The notes: generated from the letters alone by a model not told the origin. Shown: positions 1 through 13,067, numbered from the stretch's first letter. The stretch is 64,000 nucleotides of DNA from Spisula solida (GCA_947247005.1 OX365953.1:24984784-25048783), one strand, 5' to 3'. Numbers and translations: made by a program.

Positions 1-230
1 TTTTTTATGTTAATGTGGTTGTGTATGGCATATACAGGAAACTATACCGAAATTACATGAATATTTGACAATTTAATTTCATTTTTGCAATACACCAATA
101 CGTGAGGCAGTCCCTGTGTCATCCAGGTAAATCTGGTCCAACTGTTGCGTTCTTTAAATTTTACCACTTAGTTATGTTTATACACAACGGTAAATACGAC
201 ACATCCTCAATATTTCTATTTTTTGTTTCT

Positions 231-342
231 TATTGAATGCACCTTAGTGATGGGATGGACACCGTGAAATACATTCATGGCATAACTTTTTAACCAGTTG
301 ATTAATTTCGATGGGATTTTGCATGGAAGTATTTATAACAAT
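231..342. repeat. Diverged inverted-repeat arm (partner at 4402-4519)
   Basis: TTGAATGCACCTTAGTGATG through TTTTGCATGGAAGTAT matches, in reverse complement, 4402-4519 with many substitutions. It may be the ends of an old ~4.3-kb element, or two copies of one dispersed repeat in opposite orientation. Confidence 0.55.
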
Positions 343-379
343 GTTTTATATGAATATTATTAGACTAAGCATTTGTCTG

Positions 380-1015
380 CGTTGTAACTATTTTCTGTCT
401 GCCAATGCGAACTTTTGCCAAAGTAGGTTAGCGTATGCTTAGCTGTCCCTAACTTAGTCCGACTTAGACGAACGAGGTGCAAAACGCTAGGATCCGTTGA
501 ACAAAGTTTACCTACGTTACTTAAACGTTATGGAAAGTTCGTCTGCGTTAACCACTTGCGTTGCTATCGCGTTCATTGCGTCTGATTTCCGTTGGCCTAC
601 ATTGGACAAACGTTCATTTGCGTTAGGGAAAGTTGGATTACGCTTGTCCTTGCGTTACTACCGTGTTCATTACGCTGGATACCCGTTGACCTCCGCTAGA
701 TAAACTTTCAACTAAATCCATTATCACCACCTGCGTTTCAACTGACGTTTGCCAATGGAGTTTAACTTAAGCAACCTTTAATCAACTTAATTCAGCATTC
801 AGGAACGTTTACAAACGGAGCACAACTTACATGAGCGTTTTTTTTCCAAACGTCGACAAACTTTTTGAATGTTAAAACTTTTCAACGAATACCACGTTCC
901 TCAGCGTTTACCAGCGATCGTCAACTTTTCAAAACGTTTAGTAACTTTTACTAGCAGACCTGAACGTTTGCAAAAAACGTCGGCAAACGTCGATGCAAAC
1001 GCTAGAGTGTGAACC
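380..1015. repeat. CGTT/AACG-rich degenerate repeat tract
   Basis: The hexamer-like words GCGTT, CGTTT and AACGTTT recur dozens of times, first mostly as CGTT and later mostly as AACG. CpG is far more frequent than in neighbouring DNA. There is no fixed period. The open frame at 497-703 is explained by this composition. Confidence 0.45.
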
Positions 1016-3180
1016 TCGCTTTAAGTGCGGATAGTATCATTTCAGGCTAAACTTTCTGTTTAAAATTCCGCCAACATATCATACAATGTCAAAACGATGT
1101 ATACGGACGTTTTGGTGACATCTAAACGTTATGGATAAACATGCACAGCATGTAAATAGCACGTGTTTTTCAATCCATAACGTATGTCATGACGTTATTG
1201 ATTAACACAAACAATCGCGCACTGATAACTAATAAATGTTTTAGGGGGAAATCCTACTGAAATCTCCAATATGATCAATAATAAGCATATGACGAGTTCT
1301 TGTTGTCATACATTGTTCTTAAAATCATATGAAAATGGTATGAAAGACATGAAGGTTACATTAGAATTAATCGCATTAAGACACCAATAGATATAGCAAT
1401 GGCGTTTACGTTGCGCATTGCAGACACAAACACGTTATACGCGGTTTAGTAATAATAGAATAAATCGATATTCAGCACGCTACCACCACATTATTAGACA
1501 TTACGATCACAATTAGTATAAATACATTTTTGAGAAGTTCATTGTGTTTCAATTGTTATATTCGAGACTTAATGAGGTGTTCATTGAGGTTATTTCATCG
1601 ACACCAACACTGTATCGTCACTGACGTCATTTGTGTTGCCCCGGTGTGTGGATGTGACTGATTTTGAGGAGCTATAATTTATGACAGAGTTGTTACAGAT
1701 ATACCTAATTTGGTGTACATAGCCTAGAAACATTCCGTATTATGATGGTGTTTATTTCGTACTATAACAAATGCGAACTCCAGAGTAAAAGTCTACGTTA
1801 TTTCTGAACATCCCACGTAATATAATATAATAAAAGCACCGATATCATGGTTTATTGAACACTACTTTAAGTAACACAACAAGTTGAATGTTTGTGCGGC
1901 GGAAATTTGCATCTAGCAGTTGAATACTAGGATGAAGCATATGCTTTGTTGTAATAAGAATGTGCAAAGTTTCATCTTTACATATGTACGAGGGGTGTTC
2001 GATATGTATTTACATACATGTATGTATAATAATAATATTGATCTGAAGAAATTCATGTGCAATTTTATTATTTTATTTTTTTATTATTAAGTTTAAGTCA
2101 GGAGACTTTTTTGACAGAATTAAGAACGGACAGATGTATGAAAGTGCATCTGCTCCGATGTCCCGAAGCATCTCAAGGAGAAATCCGACGGGACGCTACT
2201 TTTATACCTCGGCGTAAGCAGGAACAGTCTTATCAACTGTCAATTTATTTTCATCTTATAAATGATACCAATATATGCTATTTTATATGCTTGGATCAAT
2301 TTTGATAACTGAGTAAAGCAAAACACTTCGTTTGAAAGCATCGGTAAGCCAATGTTGATAGCATCGCAATGTATATACGCACATGAACATGCAATACGTT
2401 TATAAAGCTCATACATAAAAAGAACACAAATCAACGACAGTTAAAACACGCAAAATAAGGAATATAATACAATATATTTAGAAATAGATAATACCAGTAC
2501 GAATTTACTCAGGAGGTACGAGCTAACCGAATTTAGGTACGAGATAACTTAGGTACGAGCCAACTGGAAAACTCCGAGACGAGATCGCATTTTTTCACGT
2601 TTGCTTAAATAGATAGAATTTGAGACATTCAGAAACTAATATATTGCAAACAATGGCAGCAAACATAACAACATAATAGTCACTGGTACGATTGTTGTTT
2701 AACTATTTATGTCTTATATATTTAGTGATTTATATCAACCAATTCCTCATTTTAATCATTTAAAAAACAGCTGTAGGGTTATTCCATTCACAATAACTTT
2801 TAGAAACGTTTTAGGACATTTTTGACCACTGAAATTATGATTAACAGTGGTTAAGTTTCAGTTTTTCTTTCCGTTATACCGGTATGTTGGGAATTTGTCG
2901 TCTGTAATATTTCTTATTTGATGTTTATTTTAGTGCTCGGCTGTTTCCGTTGCGTACTGCTTTCCCTGTCCAATATGTTTCATTGTCTCATTGCAAAGAC
3001 AATATTTTGAAGACAACCCTTCCTAGAATGCAGACTAGATTTTGACCAAAGGATTTATCAGTAGGTGAACGTGCCGAGTGTGTAACGTGCCGGACGGACT
3101 GACACCAACGAATCCCGTCTGTGAAAAGCTAGCTCACCACTGAGGGTGATTTGTTGGACTTATATACTGTAATTCTACTC
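1016..3180. other. No gene recognised
   Basis: AT-rich sequence without convincing exons. A fragment near 2158-2190 (CCCGAAGCATCTCAAGGAG) resembles one end of the CTCAA-type MITEs at 14-17 kb. Confidence 0.4.
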
Positions 3181-3184
3181 TAAT

Positions 3185-3320
3185 GACAATCCACAGGAAA
3201 CTGTGTCATTGATAAAAATATTTTTTATAAAATTTATATTCTCTTAGATATTATAAATTTTATAAAAAAAAATTGTTTTGCTTACTCTTTATTAATGATA
3301 CAGTTACCTGTGTGACAATC
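3185..3320. mobile_element. Small hairpin element
   Basis: The inner arms ATTTTTTATAAAATTTATA and its complement (3220-3238 / 3251-3272) lie inside outer arms 3185-3216 and 3290-3320 (CAGG.AACTGT.TCATT.ATAAA). A related single arm appears at 4223-4262. It is consistent with a foldback MITE. Confidence 0.5.
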
Positions 3321-4401
3321 TGCAAGGTTTACAAATTGTGCATATTAATCCAATTACCTCCATTTATGCATTCAGCGACCGTTACAATTGTATTAACCGT
3401 CCTGTTCAGCTGCATAAATATGTAGGTACTTGGTCAAGCACAAGTTTTTTACAATGTCAATGGTCTCAGGTAACCGTTCTCTTACTGTACATTATAGTTG
3501 TCCTTGCTTAAAATCAGTACAAGCACCATTTTCTAGTACTTCATGTTGACATGAACAGTTAGCAGGGCATAAAAAAGAAGACATGAAAAAGAAAAAAAAA
3601 CATCACATGCCCTAGTTTTGTGACTAGTACATTGTCACTCCTATGGTTTATACATGTAGGTATATGGTGAAGGTTTATGATGTGTATCATTACGTTTGCA
3701 GTTTTTGCGGTATATCGGTATGATTTAAGTAACTTGTATTGTACTGAATTATAGATGTATGGTTACTAGTTTATTATTATTATGATGATTTATCAGTCAA
3801 AATAACAGTACAGATAACATTGACATTATCATTTTGTTTTTGCACTGTTTTAGAAGCTGGTTCAATTATCATACAGAAAAAGAAACGTAATGTCAATGGC
3901 GCCGGGTTTCAAGTACCGTCAATATGGCGCCTTGATTGTCACGTCGTGACATTCAAATTTCGTCTTCATTTTCCAATTAATCCAATTACTGTACTATATA
4001 ATGAGAACTTGAAGCATATTATAAACAGAAATGTGTTTATTTGGTGAAAGGTTGTCACTGTTGTCATTTTATGAATAAACACCACAATGATATGTGTACA
4101 TGTATCTGTGTAATATGGCTCGGTACAGCAGTAATCTATGATATAATTTAACTCTTCCATGTATTGATAAATATAGAAAATAAGTAAATTGCAAAATAGC
4201 TATAGCAAGGAATTATAAAATGTCTTCATCACCACACAGGTAACATGTATCATTGATAAAGGGTAAAAACAATTATTTGATGAAATTTATATAAATGTTA
4301 TCTTAGAAGGGTGCATAATGTACTTAAGTGGTCAGATTTTCATGGTACCTAAAACAAGAATTGGATTTCGATATCTTCATAATGTAGTTACATTCATAGA
4401 C

Positions 4402-4519
4402 AACATCGTTGGAACTATACTTCCATGCAAAATCACATAGAAATTGAACAACTAGTTAAAAAGCTATACCATGAAATGAATACCACGATGTCCAGTCAAT
4501 AACTGAGGTGCATTCAATA
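4402..4519. repeat. Diverged inverted-repeat arm (partner at 231-342)
   Basis: Reverse complement of 231-342, including ACTTCCATGCAAAATC and GAGGTGCATTCAATA. The DNA between the arms (343-4401) holds no recognisable transposase. Confidence 0.55.
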
Positions 4520-5504
4520 TAAACGACAATGCTATTCTAAAAAAGATAAACAAGAAAAAAAGAAAGTGGGTACACGCCCTACGGATTAATTTTCTTTTTT
4601 ATGGACGGATTTTGAAAATCTTGATACCAAATTTAAGACGAATATCTCTAGTTTCTGGTAATGTAAATATATTTAAAATTACACTAGTATCATTGAAATG
4701 TTTATTAAAAACAAACTGCACCTCAGTGACTATGTGAACAATTTCCCGTGGTATAAACCGTTTACAGATCTTATTAATTGTGCATCTGTGCATCACCATA
4801 GTTATGTAATAAATTTGTTGTATGGCTACATCCAGGGACTTGATTGCAAACATTGTGATTGTGTGTCTTAGACACACGGTGCTCTTATGGGCGTATTGCA
4901 TACACGCCCCTGTATGGCAGTATGCTGCTTTCTCTGTCCAATTTTATATCATCTTGTTACGGTGCACATGTATGTGTATTACCATTGGCTAGCAAATAAA
5001 TTCAGGGCATTGTCTGTTTAATATATAATCTACTTATAGATTGTTATCATTGTTGTTTATACGTAGGTGAAAGCACGTTAGAATGTCGTCTACATACTAA
5101 CACAGACTATTAAATCTTGCAGATCATCATATAGGCACTTTTGATGATCTTTGATGAAGATTTCCCTAATACACACTCGCGGAAGGTAGCAATGTACAAA
5201 TACACTTTACGTACTTTTTAAGTCAGACGAAATATTGACGGTGCTTTACCGTTAAGGTTCATCAAGTGTGTATTTTTATATTAGCCAATGTGGATACAGC
5301 TATCTTTGATAATATAAACCACTCCCCCATTGTGGCATGGTGTTTTGTGTTGGACAGTGTGACGTTTGCTTGTGGTCTGTGCTTATTTCGTCGGTCCTCG
5401 GGAGTTTCCGTTTGGCGCTTCAATCCCTGTCCGACTTTTGATTATCTTTATGGTCGTTGTTTGTGATACCCAGCAATCTGCTTCTCCAGCATTTCTTCTC
5501 AAAG

Positions 5505-5815
5505 GATAACATAATAAGACTGTACTGAGACATACCAACACCACATTTTGACATGCTACCACTACTGCTTAACATAATCAGACAGTGATTAGACATAGTA
5601 ACACCACGTTTTAACTTGATAACCCTACTGTTTAACATTATAAGACAGTGATTCGACATATAAACACCACATTTCGACATGATAACGCTACTGTTTGACA
5701 TAATAAGGCGGTGTTTAAACAAGTCAACACCATATTTTAACATGATAAGACCGTGTTTCGACATAACAACACCATATTGCGACATGCTGACACTACTGTT
5801 TAACATCATAGGTTA
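5505..5815. repeat. 21-bp minisatellite
   Basis: About 14 units of roughly 21 bp, built on ACATNATAACACCACATTTTG with a ~63-bp higher-order pattern. Because the unit is a multiple of three, the minus strand stays open for 129 codons and would encode heptads such as MSKCGVY and MSNHCLI. I see no splice sites, start context or homology that make it a gene. Confidence 0.7.
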
Positions 5816-6574
5816 GCAAGTCAACACGAATATTTTACATATCAAGACGCTTCGTAGAGAAGACAACAAGAAATCCAACAACATAAGACAGCTTAGATGG
5901 CGTTCCATTACACACTGCGGACGTTGAACTGCGTGAATAATTAGCCATAAAGGGGGTAATTATAAATGAAAACTACACTAAATTAAGCATGTTTATAAAG
6001 GAAACAGTAGATATATTTTATGCATTATTATTGAACTTGCATCGAATTGCTGACGCGGATTTTATAGCTATTTCGGTCATTAAAACTTGTTCAAGGTTAG
6101 ATAATGTGTGTGCGTTCTTTCGTGGAAAACAGATACTAGTTCAATGCACTTAAAGTTTAACAGTATTGTTAACGCAAGCAAAACTTATAGGAGTCTAGAC
6201 ATGAGTTGTCGTATGTATACCATCCTGTTGTTTTTATATTATTATTAGGTTAACTACCTTTATACCAATCCAAGGTTGTCTGTATGACACATATCTATCT
6301 GTTAAGTCAATCGTAAACCGCATTACTAGTGAAATAATAAAACAGCAAAAACAGTTATTGATGACAATCCTTAATGAAACCCATTAACGTTTTGTACCTT
6401 TGTACATCTAAACGTATAGTATTACGATACTTCAAATGATTACCTATAAAATATATAATACGGTTCAAACAACCTGACCTACTTCATCTCTGGTCGACCT
6501 TATACAGAGTATACATGTTTGACATAATTTATAATATATGAGCCAGTCTCCAGGAAAACCTGCTATACTGAGTA

Positions 6575-7681
6575 CATCTAGAAACGCAACACTGGGTATA
6601 CTGTCAATATTTTTTCAAACCTGACGATAGACAATCAAACTACAATTTGTTGATGCTGTTGTATTCCATTACCAATACATCTTTAGAATATAACCTACAT
6701 TATGAGCCAATGAAAACGCCGCATTTTGGCGGTTAACTGAAAATTTAATCATTAAAATTTTCTCTTCACAGACTTACGTCATGCGTTGGCGCTACTTTCT
6801 ATCGGCCAATCAGAATGCAGAATGTTATATTCTAAGTTAGGTAGAACATATTAAGTAAATTTTAATGACTAAAAAGGACTCGCTTCGCTTCGCTCGCTCC
6901 GCCCTTTTTAATCATTAAAATTTACTTAATAATATGTTCTAACTATAACGTAACATTTTATCACATAGAGCTACAGTAAGGTGCAGAGCAGTGTTTTTGG
7001 TGTATAGTGCGGCCCAAAAAGAACGAAACAAAAAAATGATGAAATCGCTATTTTTTCGGAATCGATGTTTTAGACGAATAGGCAAAGTATCGATCAAATA
7101 TGGAATGATTACTTATGTATGGTGTCCAACAAGTTGTTGAACACTGTCAGCAGCAGTTGTAAGCCTGGTCTGGAGATGGTTCACGCAGTCTTACTGGTCT
7201 TGTGGGAGAGTTGGTACGGATGTATGACCTGAAATTGGGCGGTCGCAAATGGTGCCAGTATATTGGTAGCGTGTCTCTAGACAAGAAATTTTCGTTGCAT
7301 GACAATTTAACCGTCTTGCAAACTCCTGTTTGACATCTCTGTCATAAGCACCCAGATGGCCTGATTTCGATCATATTCGAACAGTAATAGCATTTTATTC
7401 CGGAACATATGCCATTTCTTTTGTGATTTTCTTTTTATTAGCAAGCTTTACAAAAAATGTGATGCAATGTATACCAAAATTGATCATGCGTAAACGATGC
7501 ACGTGGAAATCATGCTTTTTGTGATTATATTGGTGCTCGGGATTTACGTAACACGATCGATAAAATTTGGATGATGGCCAAGTTTTTACATGATTATACA
7601 ACACTACTACACTAAATTCAAATATACATGTACAATGCAAGTAAGAAAAAATCGGGGATAAAAACGTTGCGTTTCTAGATG
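6575..7681. mobile_element. TA-flanked TIR element (mariner-like ends)
   Basis: CATCTAGAAACGCAAC starts at 6575 after TA, and its reverse complement ends at 7681 before TA. A TA duplication and short TIR fit the Tc1/mariner superfamily. Its AGAAACGCAAC end resembles the element at 57597-58833. It contains the hairpin element 6682-6943 but no intact transposase. Confidence 0.65.
6682..6943. mobile_element. Foldback MITE, copy 1 (copy 2 at 38201-38460)
   Basis: About 260 bp. It starts TTTAGAATATAACCTACATT and ends in a hairpin with arms AGAACATATTAAGTAAATTT around a GC-rich loop made of CTTCGCTTCGCTCGC. The second copy is present in opposite orientation with very few differences, which points to recent mobility. 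Confidence 0.75.
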
Positions 7682-8374
7682 TACTAAGTATATATTGACA
7701 CTATGCAATTACTACATGTAACAAGGTTTTAAAAAAGCTTTAAAATAAGAAAAAATGACATATCTATAGATTAAATTTTAAGTTATTCATCTATATATAT
7801 AACTATATCTTAGCTTTTCTTATGAATTATGTCGAAATCACTTACTTCGTTGCTATGGTGACCAATTTCAAAAAAGTACTCTGATTGAGAAAAAAAGGAG
7901 TAAGTTGTTTAAAACAGTAGTAGCCTTTCTCTAAATGTACTTGTTACAGTTGAATGACGTTCGCGACGTCACACAAAAAGGCTCTGAATAGGGCCTCCAA
8001 AAAACAGCTGTAACTTCCTTAAAATTCAAGATACTAACACAATTTCTTTTTTAGTTTGCTTCATTAAAATTACTCTTTTAAATAATAAAAAATATCAAAA
8101 TATTTTTTTTGTCAAAATAGCAGGTTTTCCTGGAGACTGGCTCATATATATTTAGCATAATATATCCTAATGTCAGTAAATACGATGAAAGAAATGATAA
8201 AAAAAATATTTTGAGACTTTAAATTACCCACATTGGATAGTGATGTTCCATGGGCAACTTCATATCCTTTCCGCTACCATAGCAGACTAATGCAGACTGG
8301 CTGGGATGGCCATTTCGCCGACCTAAATGCAAACATTCGGGAGTTTTGCTGTCATGGGTACACATGCATCACAG

Positions 8375-8867
8375 GCTAAAGGATAGTACGGTGCCAAGGT
8401 CGTGCACAGGTTTTTGGGCCCGCTGACCCCCTTTTAAGAGGGCTTTAAAGGTAGGTAGGGCGTGCTAATCTCGACTATTGCTATATAGAAAACTTCAAAC
8501 TATTCTTATCAGAAATACTGCTTGCCTGATTTGCATTAAGATTTGTTCTTTGGCTGACCCTCTATCAAATTCCTAATTTTAATGTTGATTGCTTAAAAAG
8601 CATGGTCGCCAGGGGCGGGCTAATTTCACACATTGTGGCTTTATATAGAAAACTTTGAAAATCTTCTTCTCAGAATCCACTGGCTGGATTTCAGTATGAA
8701 TTCACAGGGATGTACCTTGAGTGACCCTCTACTAAACTTCCTAATTTCTTGACCAGTTGAGAAGTTATGGCTTCCTGTGGATGAGCTTGTACTTGTTTAC
8801 ATAGGTAGACATGGTACTCAGGTGAGCGAGCTAAGGTCACCATGGCCCTATTGTTGTAACTTTCGTG
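8375..8867. mobile_element. Degenerate bivalve-type repeat with internal ~180-bp units
   Basis: Two related units (TATATAGAAAACTTCAAACT near 8484 and TATATAGAAAACTTTGAAAA near 8641) are each followed by a 'TGACCCTCTA' box. The right end GGTGAGCGAGCTAAGGTCAC plus GGCCCTATTGTTGT is the reverse complement of the tip AACAAGAGGGCCC..GGTCGCTCACC seen at 42.5 and 49.4 kb. Confidence 0.6.
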
Positions 8868-10400
8868 TCCTGCCGTTTCTGCTGAGAACTGTCACTCTTT
8901 CCAATCTCCCAGTTTTAATGTCAACATAAATTACAAGACAATGATGCTATATTTGTTTTAAGCTCAAAACCGTCGACAGTAGTACATTAATTTTTTAATA
9001 AAAAAGTCTTCAAATATCTGTATTGGTCATTTTCAAAGGGGTCACTTTCATGCAGAGATAACTTATTGTACACTGTTATTATTGGGCCTCCTGTGCTCAG
9101 CTGTTACTGTATAGTGATGCCTCCCTGTCAGATGTCTTGTTACCTTCTTTGGAACACAATTTCAATTTGTTTAGTTTTTTATCAAATTTGGTCACTTTAT
9201 ACTAATGGTATAATAATAGAATGGTTATAATGCAACTGATAATTTTATTGTCCTATTTATCTTCCATGAAGGTAAAAAACTTCACTAATATACTACATAC
9301 ATATTCATACAGTTTGTCTTACGGCTAATCAGATATAGACAACAAATGCTGTAAATGTGGACAATATAAGTAAGTTAAAAGTACAAGTACATACTCCTTG
9401 TAATATAAATGTACCAATATTATAGTTCTTTCGTTAAAAATGTTGTTTGGAGTGTTTGTATACTTTTAAACTTGACTTTCGTATAATACTTTTTGCATTC
9501 GATGGAGACAGTATATGTGCGCGGCTATACAGTTGTATCCCTGTCTAATTTGTCAAGGACCTCCGGCTTCTATGGAGGTGTAATACTTAATAACTGCAAC
9601 GTTCCTCCCAAGGTCGTCAACTTTAGTTCACTGTGCGATAAATTGCAAGGTCTCCCTATTTTTTGGTGTGCTTGGTATACTGGTACGACTCAGCTAAGTA
9701 ATATCCTTTTATCGCAACCATACTTTTTCAATAAACCTCTTTTCACAGATTTCAAGATTAACACGATGGGTGGTCTTGCATGTTAATTCATATCGGAACA
9801 TCGCAATGACATTTATGAGATGAAAACAAGGTGTAGCCGTACAGAATGCAAAAACAACGGAAAACTAATTCGATTAATTTAAGTGGTAATTCATGCGTAC
9901 ATTTGTCTACAATTTTTATTCAGCTAATCAGAACTATGAAGTGGATGCTGACAATGGAACAGTGTGACGAATCATGTGACCTGAACAAGCCGGTGAAAGA
10001 AAGTATCCTTGGAAGTAAGTATTTTTAATGATTTTTTTTCATTTTTCTTAAGCGCGCAAAAGAACAGCTTGCGTTGCTTGTTCGGTAAAATGAACGTGAC
10101 ATATTACATAATGGTATATTGAATATACGCAATATCTAAGACCATAATTTATGGCTTCTACTTTCAGTTTACTTTTACTATATTTTAAAAGTTTGTCAAC
10201 GATTACTGCGGTATTGGAATTAGGTGTATTCATTAAAATTGAATTATTTTGGATACATTATGTAAAATTGCTTATGCCCTAACAATTATTAAGAAACATT
10301 CGCAATAAAATGAAACCATTGAGAAAGAGACATTATCTTAGCTCGTTCAAACGAAGAATGTAAACCCAGTTCATTCGTCAAGGAGACTAAGCTTAAAGTA
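8868..10400. other. No gene recognised
   Basis: Short open frames at 9493-9786 and 9846-10028 are present but show no domain, splice logic or codon signature that I can defend. Confidence 0.35.
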
Positions 10401-10409
10401 CACATGTTT

Positions 10410-10431
10410 TGTGTGGCGTAAACGCCACACA
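10410..10431. repeat. Perfect short hairpin
   Basis: TGTGTGGCGT followed by AAACGCCACACA pairs over about 9 bp with a tiny loop. Its role is unknown. Confidence 0.5.
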
Positions 10432-10840
10432 ATGATATTACCACTTTTCAGCTTACGACCAATTTAACGCATTAGGCCTCGGCAAATAAATAGTTCTATG
10501 ATTTGAACAATATTACAAGCATGCAACACAGGTTACACGTATCATTGGACCTGATTTGTTTACATTACCAACATTTACTTATATTAAGACCAACAATTAT
10601 ATCAGACTTTTATTTTTAGAGGATATTTATAGCAAATCATTCCGCAACGGACTATATTTTTACTACCAAAGAATGTTCTCACTGGTGGCGGGAATCTAAA
10701 ATAGTTCCCACGGCTTTCAATCGTATACTGTAACGTATGTAAATCACCCCGCCGCTGCACATTGCAGACGATGACCTAATTATGTTGTATACAAACATTG
10801 ATGCTATATATAGCTGGCGGGAACTGAAATAGTTCTACGT

Positions 10841-11251
10841 ACATATCGATCGGCCGATTAACAATGTTACCGCGGTAAGCGTTAAACGCACTAGTCAATT
10901 TCTACCCTGCTTTATATAAGACCTCATAATTTTCGTATCTTTTATCCGATTTTGAATATTTAAAGCTTGTAATGAAGCAGAGATATATGTCTCTCTTTTA
11001 GACAACATTCAACACGATACCCTAATTATTAAATCCACGGCGACGAGTAAGAATCCGTTCCGCGTAAAAGTAAGTTTAAAATATCCCGTTTTATACCAAA
11101 TAAAAATTCAATCAACGGTCGAAAATCATCAATTATTAATTTAATATTCGATCGATTTTGTTCATTAAAGCTTGTTTTAAAAGTTAATACTTTTAAGGTT
11201 TTATAAAATGTAAAACTTGATTTTAAAGCATTAATCGGCCGATCGATATGT
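10841..11251. mobile_element. TIR element, 411 bp
   Basis: Perfect 21-bp terminal inverted repeats: ACATATCGATCGGCCGATTA at 10841 and the complement ending at 11251. No coding capacity was found inside. Confidence 0.7.
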
Positions 11252-11614
11252 GTGAGCGAAACCATGTTTACCCCTTTTACATACGTTAATATCGAGTGTC
11301 ATATACATTTAATTAACATGCGTGGTCATACGGAGAATAAACAGTCACTTATCTTGACACTGGTCGAATTCTCCAAGTCGTTAAAAATGGTATTTGTAAA
11401 TATCCCTTCATTGTTGCTCAGCATAGTTACTTAAGTAAGTTCCAGGTAACTGCTGGTTCTCTTGCTGTCTTTAGCAGCACAAATGTTTGAGTAAGGGTGG
11501 GCTTATCAGAACTGTGACATAAAATTATGATACAACCTGGATTCGATATTGGATTTAATGGCATCAGTACGCCACACAACTGTACTTTCAGTGCTTTGAT
11601 TTTATATAGTAATA

Positions 11615-12296
11615 CACTCGGCAAAACTTATAAGTACACACGTGGTTTAACAGTTATTGCTTTTTATCTTTTTTATTTTTGCATGAAATTTTGTGTACAT
11701 GGTATTGCCTATCACAGGACTGGATAAATTGAACTATGAAACATCAAAAACTCAAAAAGAAATTATTTTATGAATGGTAAATTTGAATTTTAGATTTATC
11801 GTCAAATTTAAAAAAAAACACAAAATAATTCGATTTTACACACAACAACATGGTGTTTTTTTACTTTTAAAAATATTTGTTATTGTTATGGTCAAGGGGA
11901 TTTTACCATGTCCGAAATTGCATTTTTTATCCAAAGTCGATATTTCTTTACCTAAATTGGGCTTGTTCCTATCATTGTTTTATTTATTACTGTAGCCGTG
12001 ATAAGAACATAAACTTAAAACCGACATGGATCAGAGCAGCGGTGCCACTATGTGCATTAGCAACCTGACAATCACCCGATGAACACACGGCATTATTGTG
12101 TAATTTTAGATTCTGCTGATGTCATCATTAGTTTATTCTGTTTGTGACAATTTTAATCAGATGTTAAAAACATCGATTGTATTGTGTACTGCCACAGATC
12201 CAATCTACATATGTTGAAATTTTCAGCAAGATCAAACATATATTGACCGAGCTATGGGCAAATAAACAAGTGTGTACTTATAAGTTTTGCCGAGTG
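11615..12296. mobile_element. TA-flanked TIR element, 682 bp (Tc1/mariner-like ends)
   Basis: CACTCGGCAAAACTTATAAG begins at 11615 after TA; the reverse complement ends at 12296 before TA. The TIR is about 25 bp. Internal open frames (11774-12068) are AT-rich and do not resemble a transposase. Confidence 0.75.
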
Positions 12297-12459
12297 TATA
12301 TATGTATACTAATGTAACATTACATTAGCCTGGATTACCTGCCCCTTACACTAAGTGAGCCAGGCATCGACGAACTATGAAAGCTCGTATATTGAAAGAA
12401 ATTACACATACGTTGTGAATAAACAAGGCAGTCCAAAAGACGGCTATAATCCACGGTGT

Positions 12460-13067
12460 ATAACCGTATCGGTACCCTCTCAGTGCAAAATGATATATCG
12501 GTACCCTCTCAGTGCTGGCACCGGTCTCTCTCAGTGCAAAACAATGAATTCGATTGACGAAGATCCACAAGAGAGGTAAGAAAATCATTTTTTTGTCCAA
12601 AATACCGGTTTATGCATAAAAATCGATAGCCCACGGAACCCCCCGATGATTAACCATTGTGTTCCTGTTGCTAAAATAGTTCTATAATTTTTCACAAGTT
12701 CTGGCGTGGCTGGAATGTTGACCGAGGGGCTTTGTGCGAATGAACATCAAGCCATGTTTATGAAGCTTAAATGCAACTTTTCTTCAATATAGCAAATATC
12801 TAGTACCTCAGACGTAAAGCCGTTGATCATATCTTGCCCCTAAAAGCCTTTTATTCGGTAACTTCCATCACATTTCTTAAAAAACACCCTACTTTCGGTT
12901 TAGACGCGGCACCGGTACCCTCTCAGTTCTGGCACCGGTACCCTCTCTGCTCGTTGCAGCTGACTGGCACCGGTACCCTCTCTGTATACTTGCAATCAAA
13001 TTGATCGTATTCTATAGCTTTACGAGCAGAGAGGGTACCGGTGCCAGAACTGAGAGGGTACCGGTGC
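12460..13067. repeat. ACCGGTACCCTCTC repeat cluster with inverted copies
   Basis: GGTACCCTCTCAGTGC-type words repeat directly at 12470-12540 and 12910-12990. They then reappear inverted at 13024-13065 (GAGAGGGTACCGGTGCCAGA), making a hairpin with arms of about 40 bp around 12990-13020. It is probably one end of a repeat that expanded and folded back. Confidence 0.65.

Larger units (their letters stand above)
6535..8150. mobile_element. TIR element carrying a nested element
   Basis: The ends TGAGCCAGTCTCCAGGAAAA (from 6539) and the reverse complement at 8118-8146 are nearly identical over about 30 bp, flanked by TATA. Without the nested insertion (6575-7681) it is about 510 bp. No transposase is visible. 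Confidence 0.75.
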
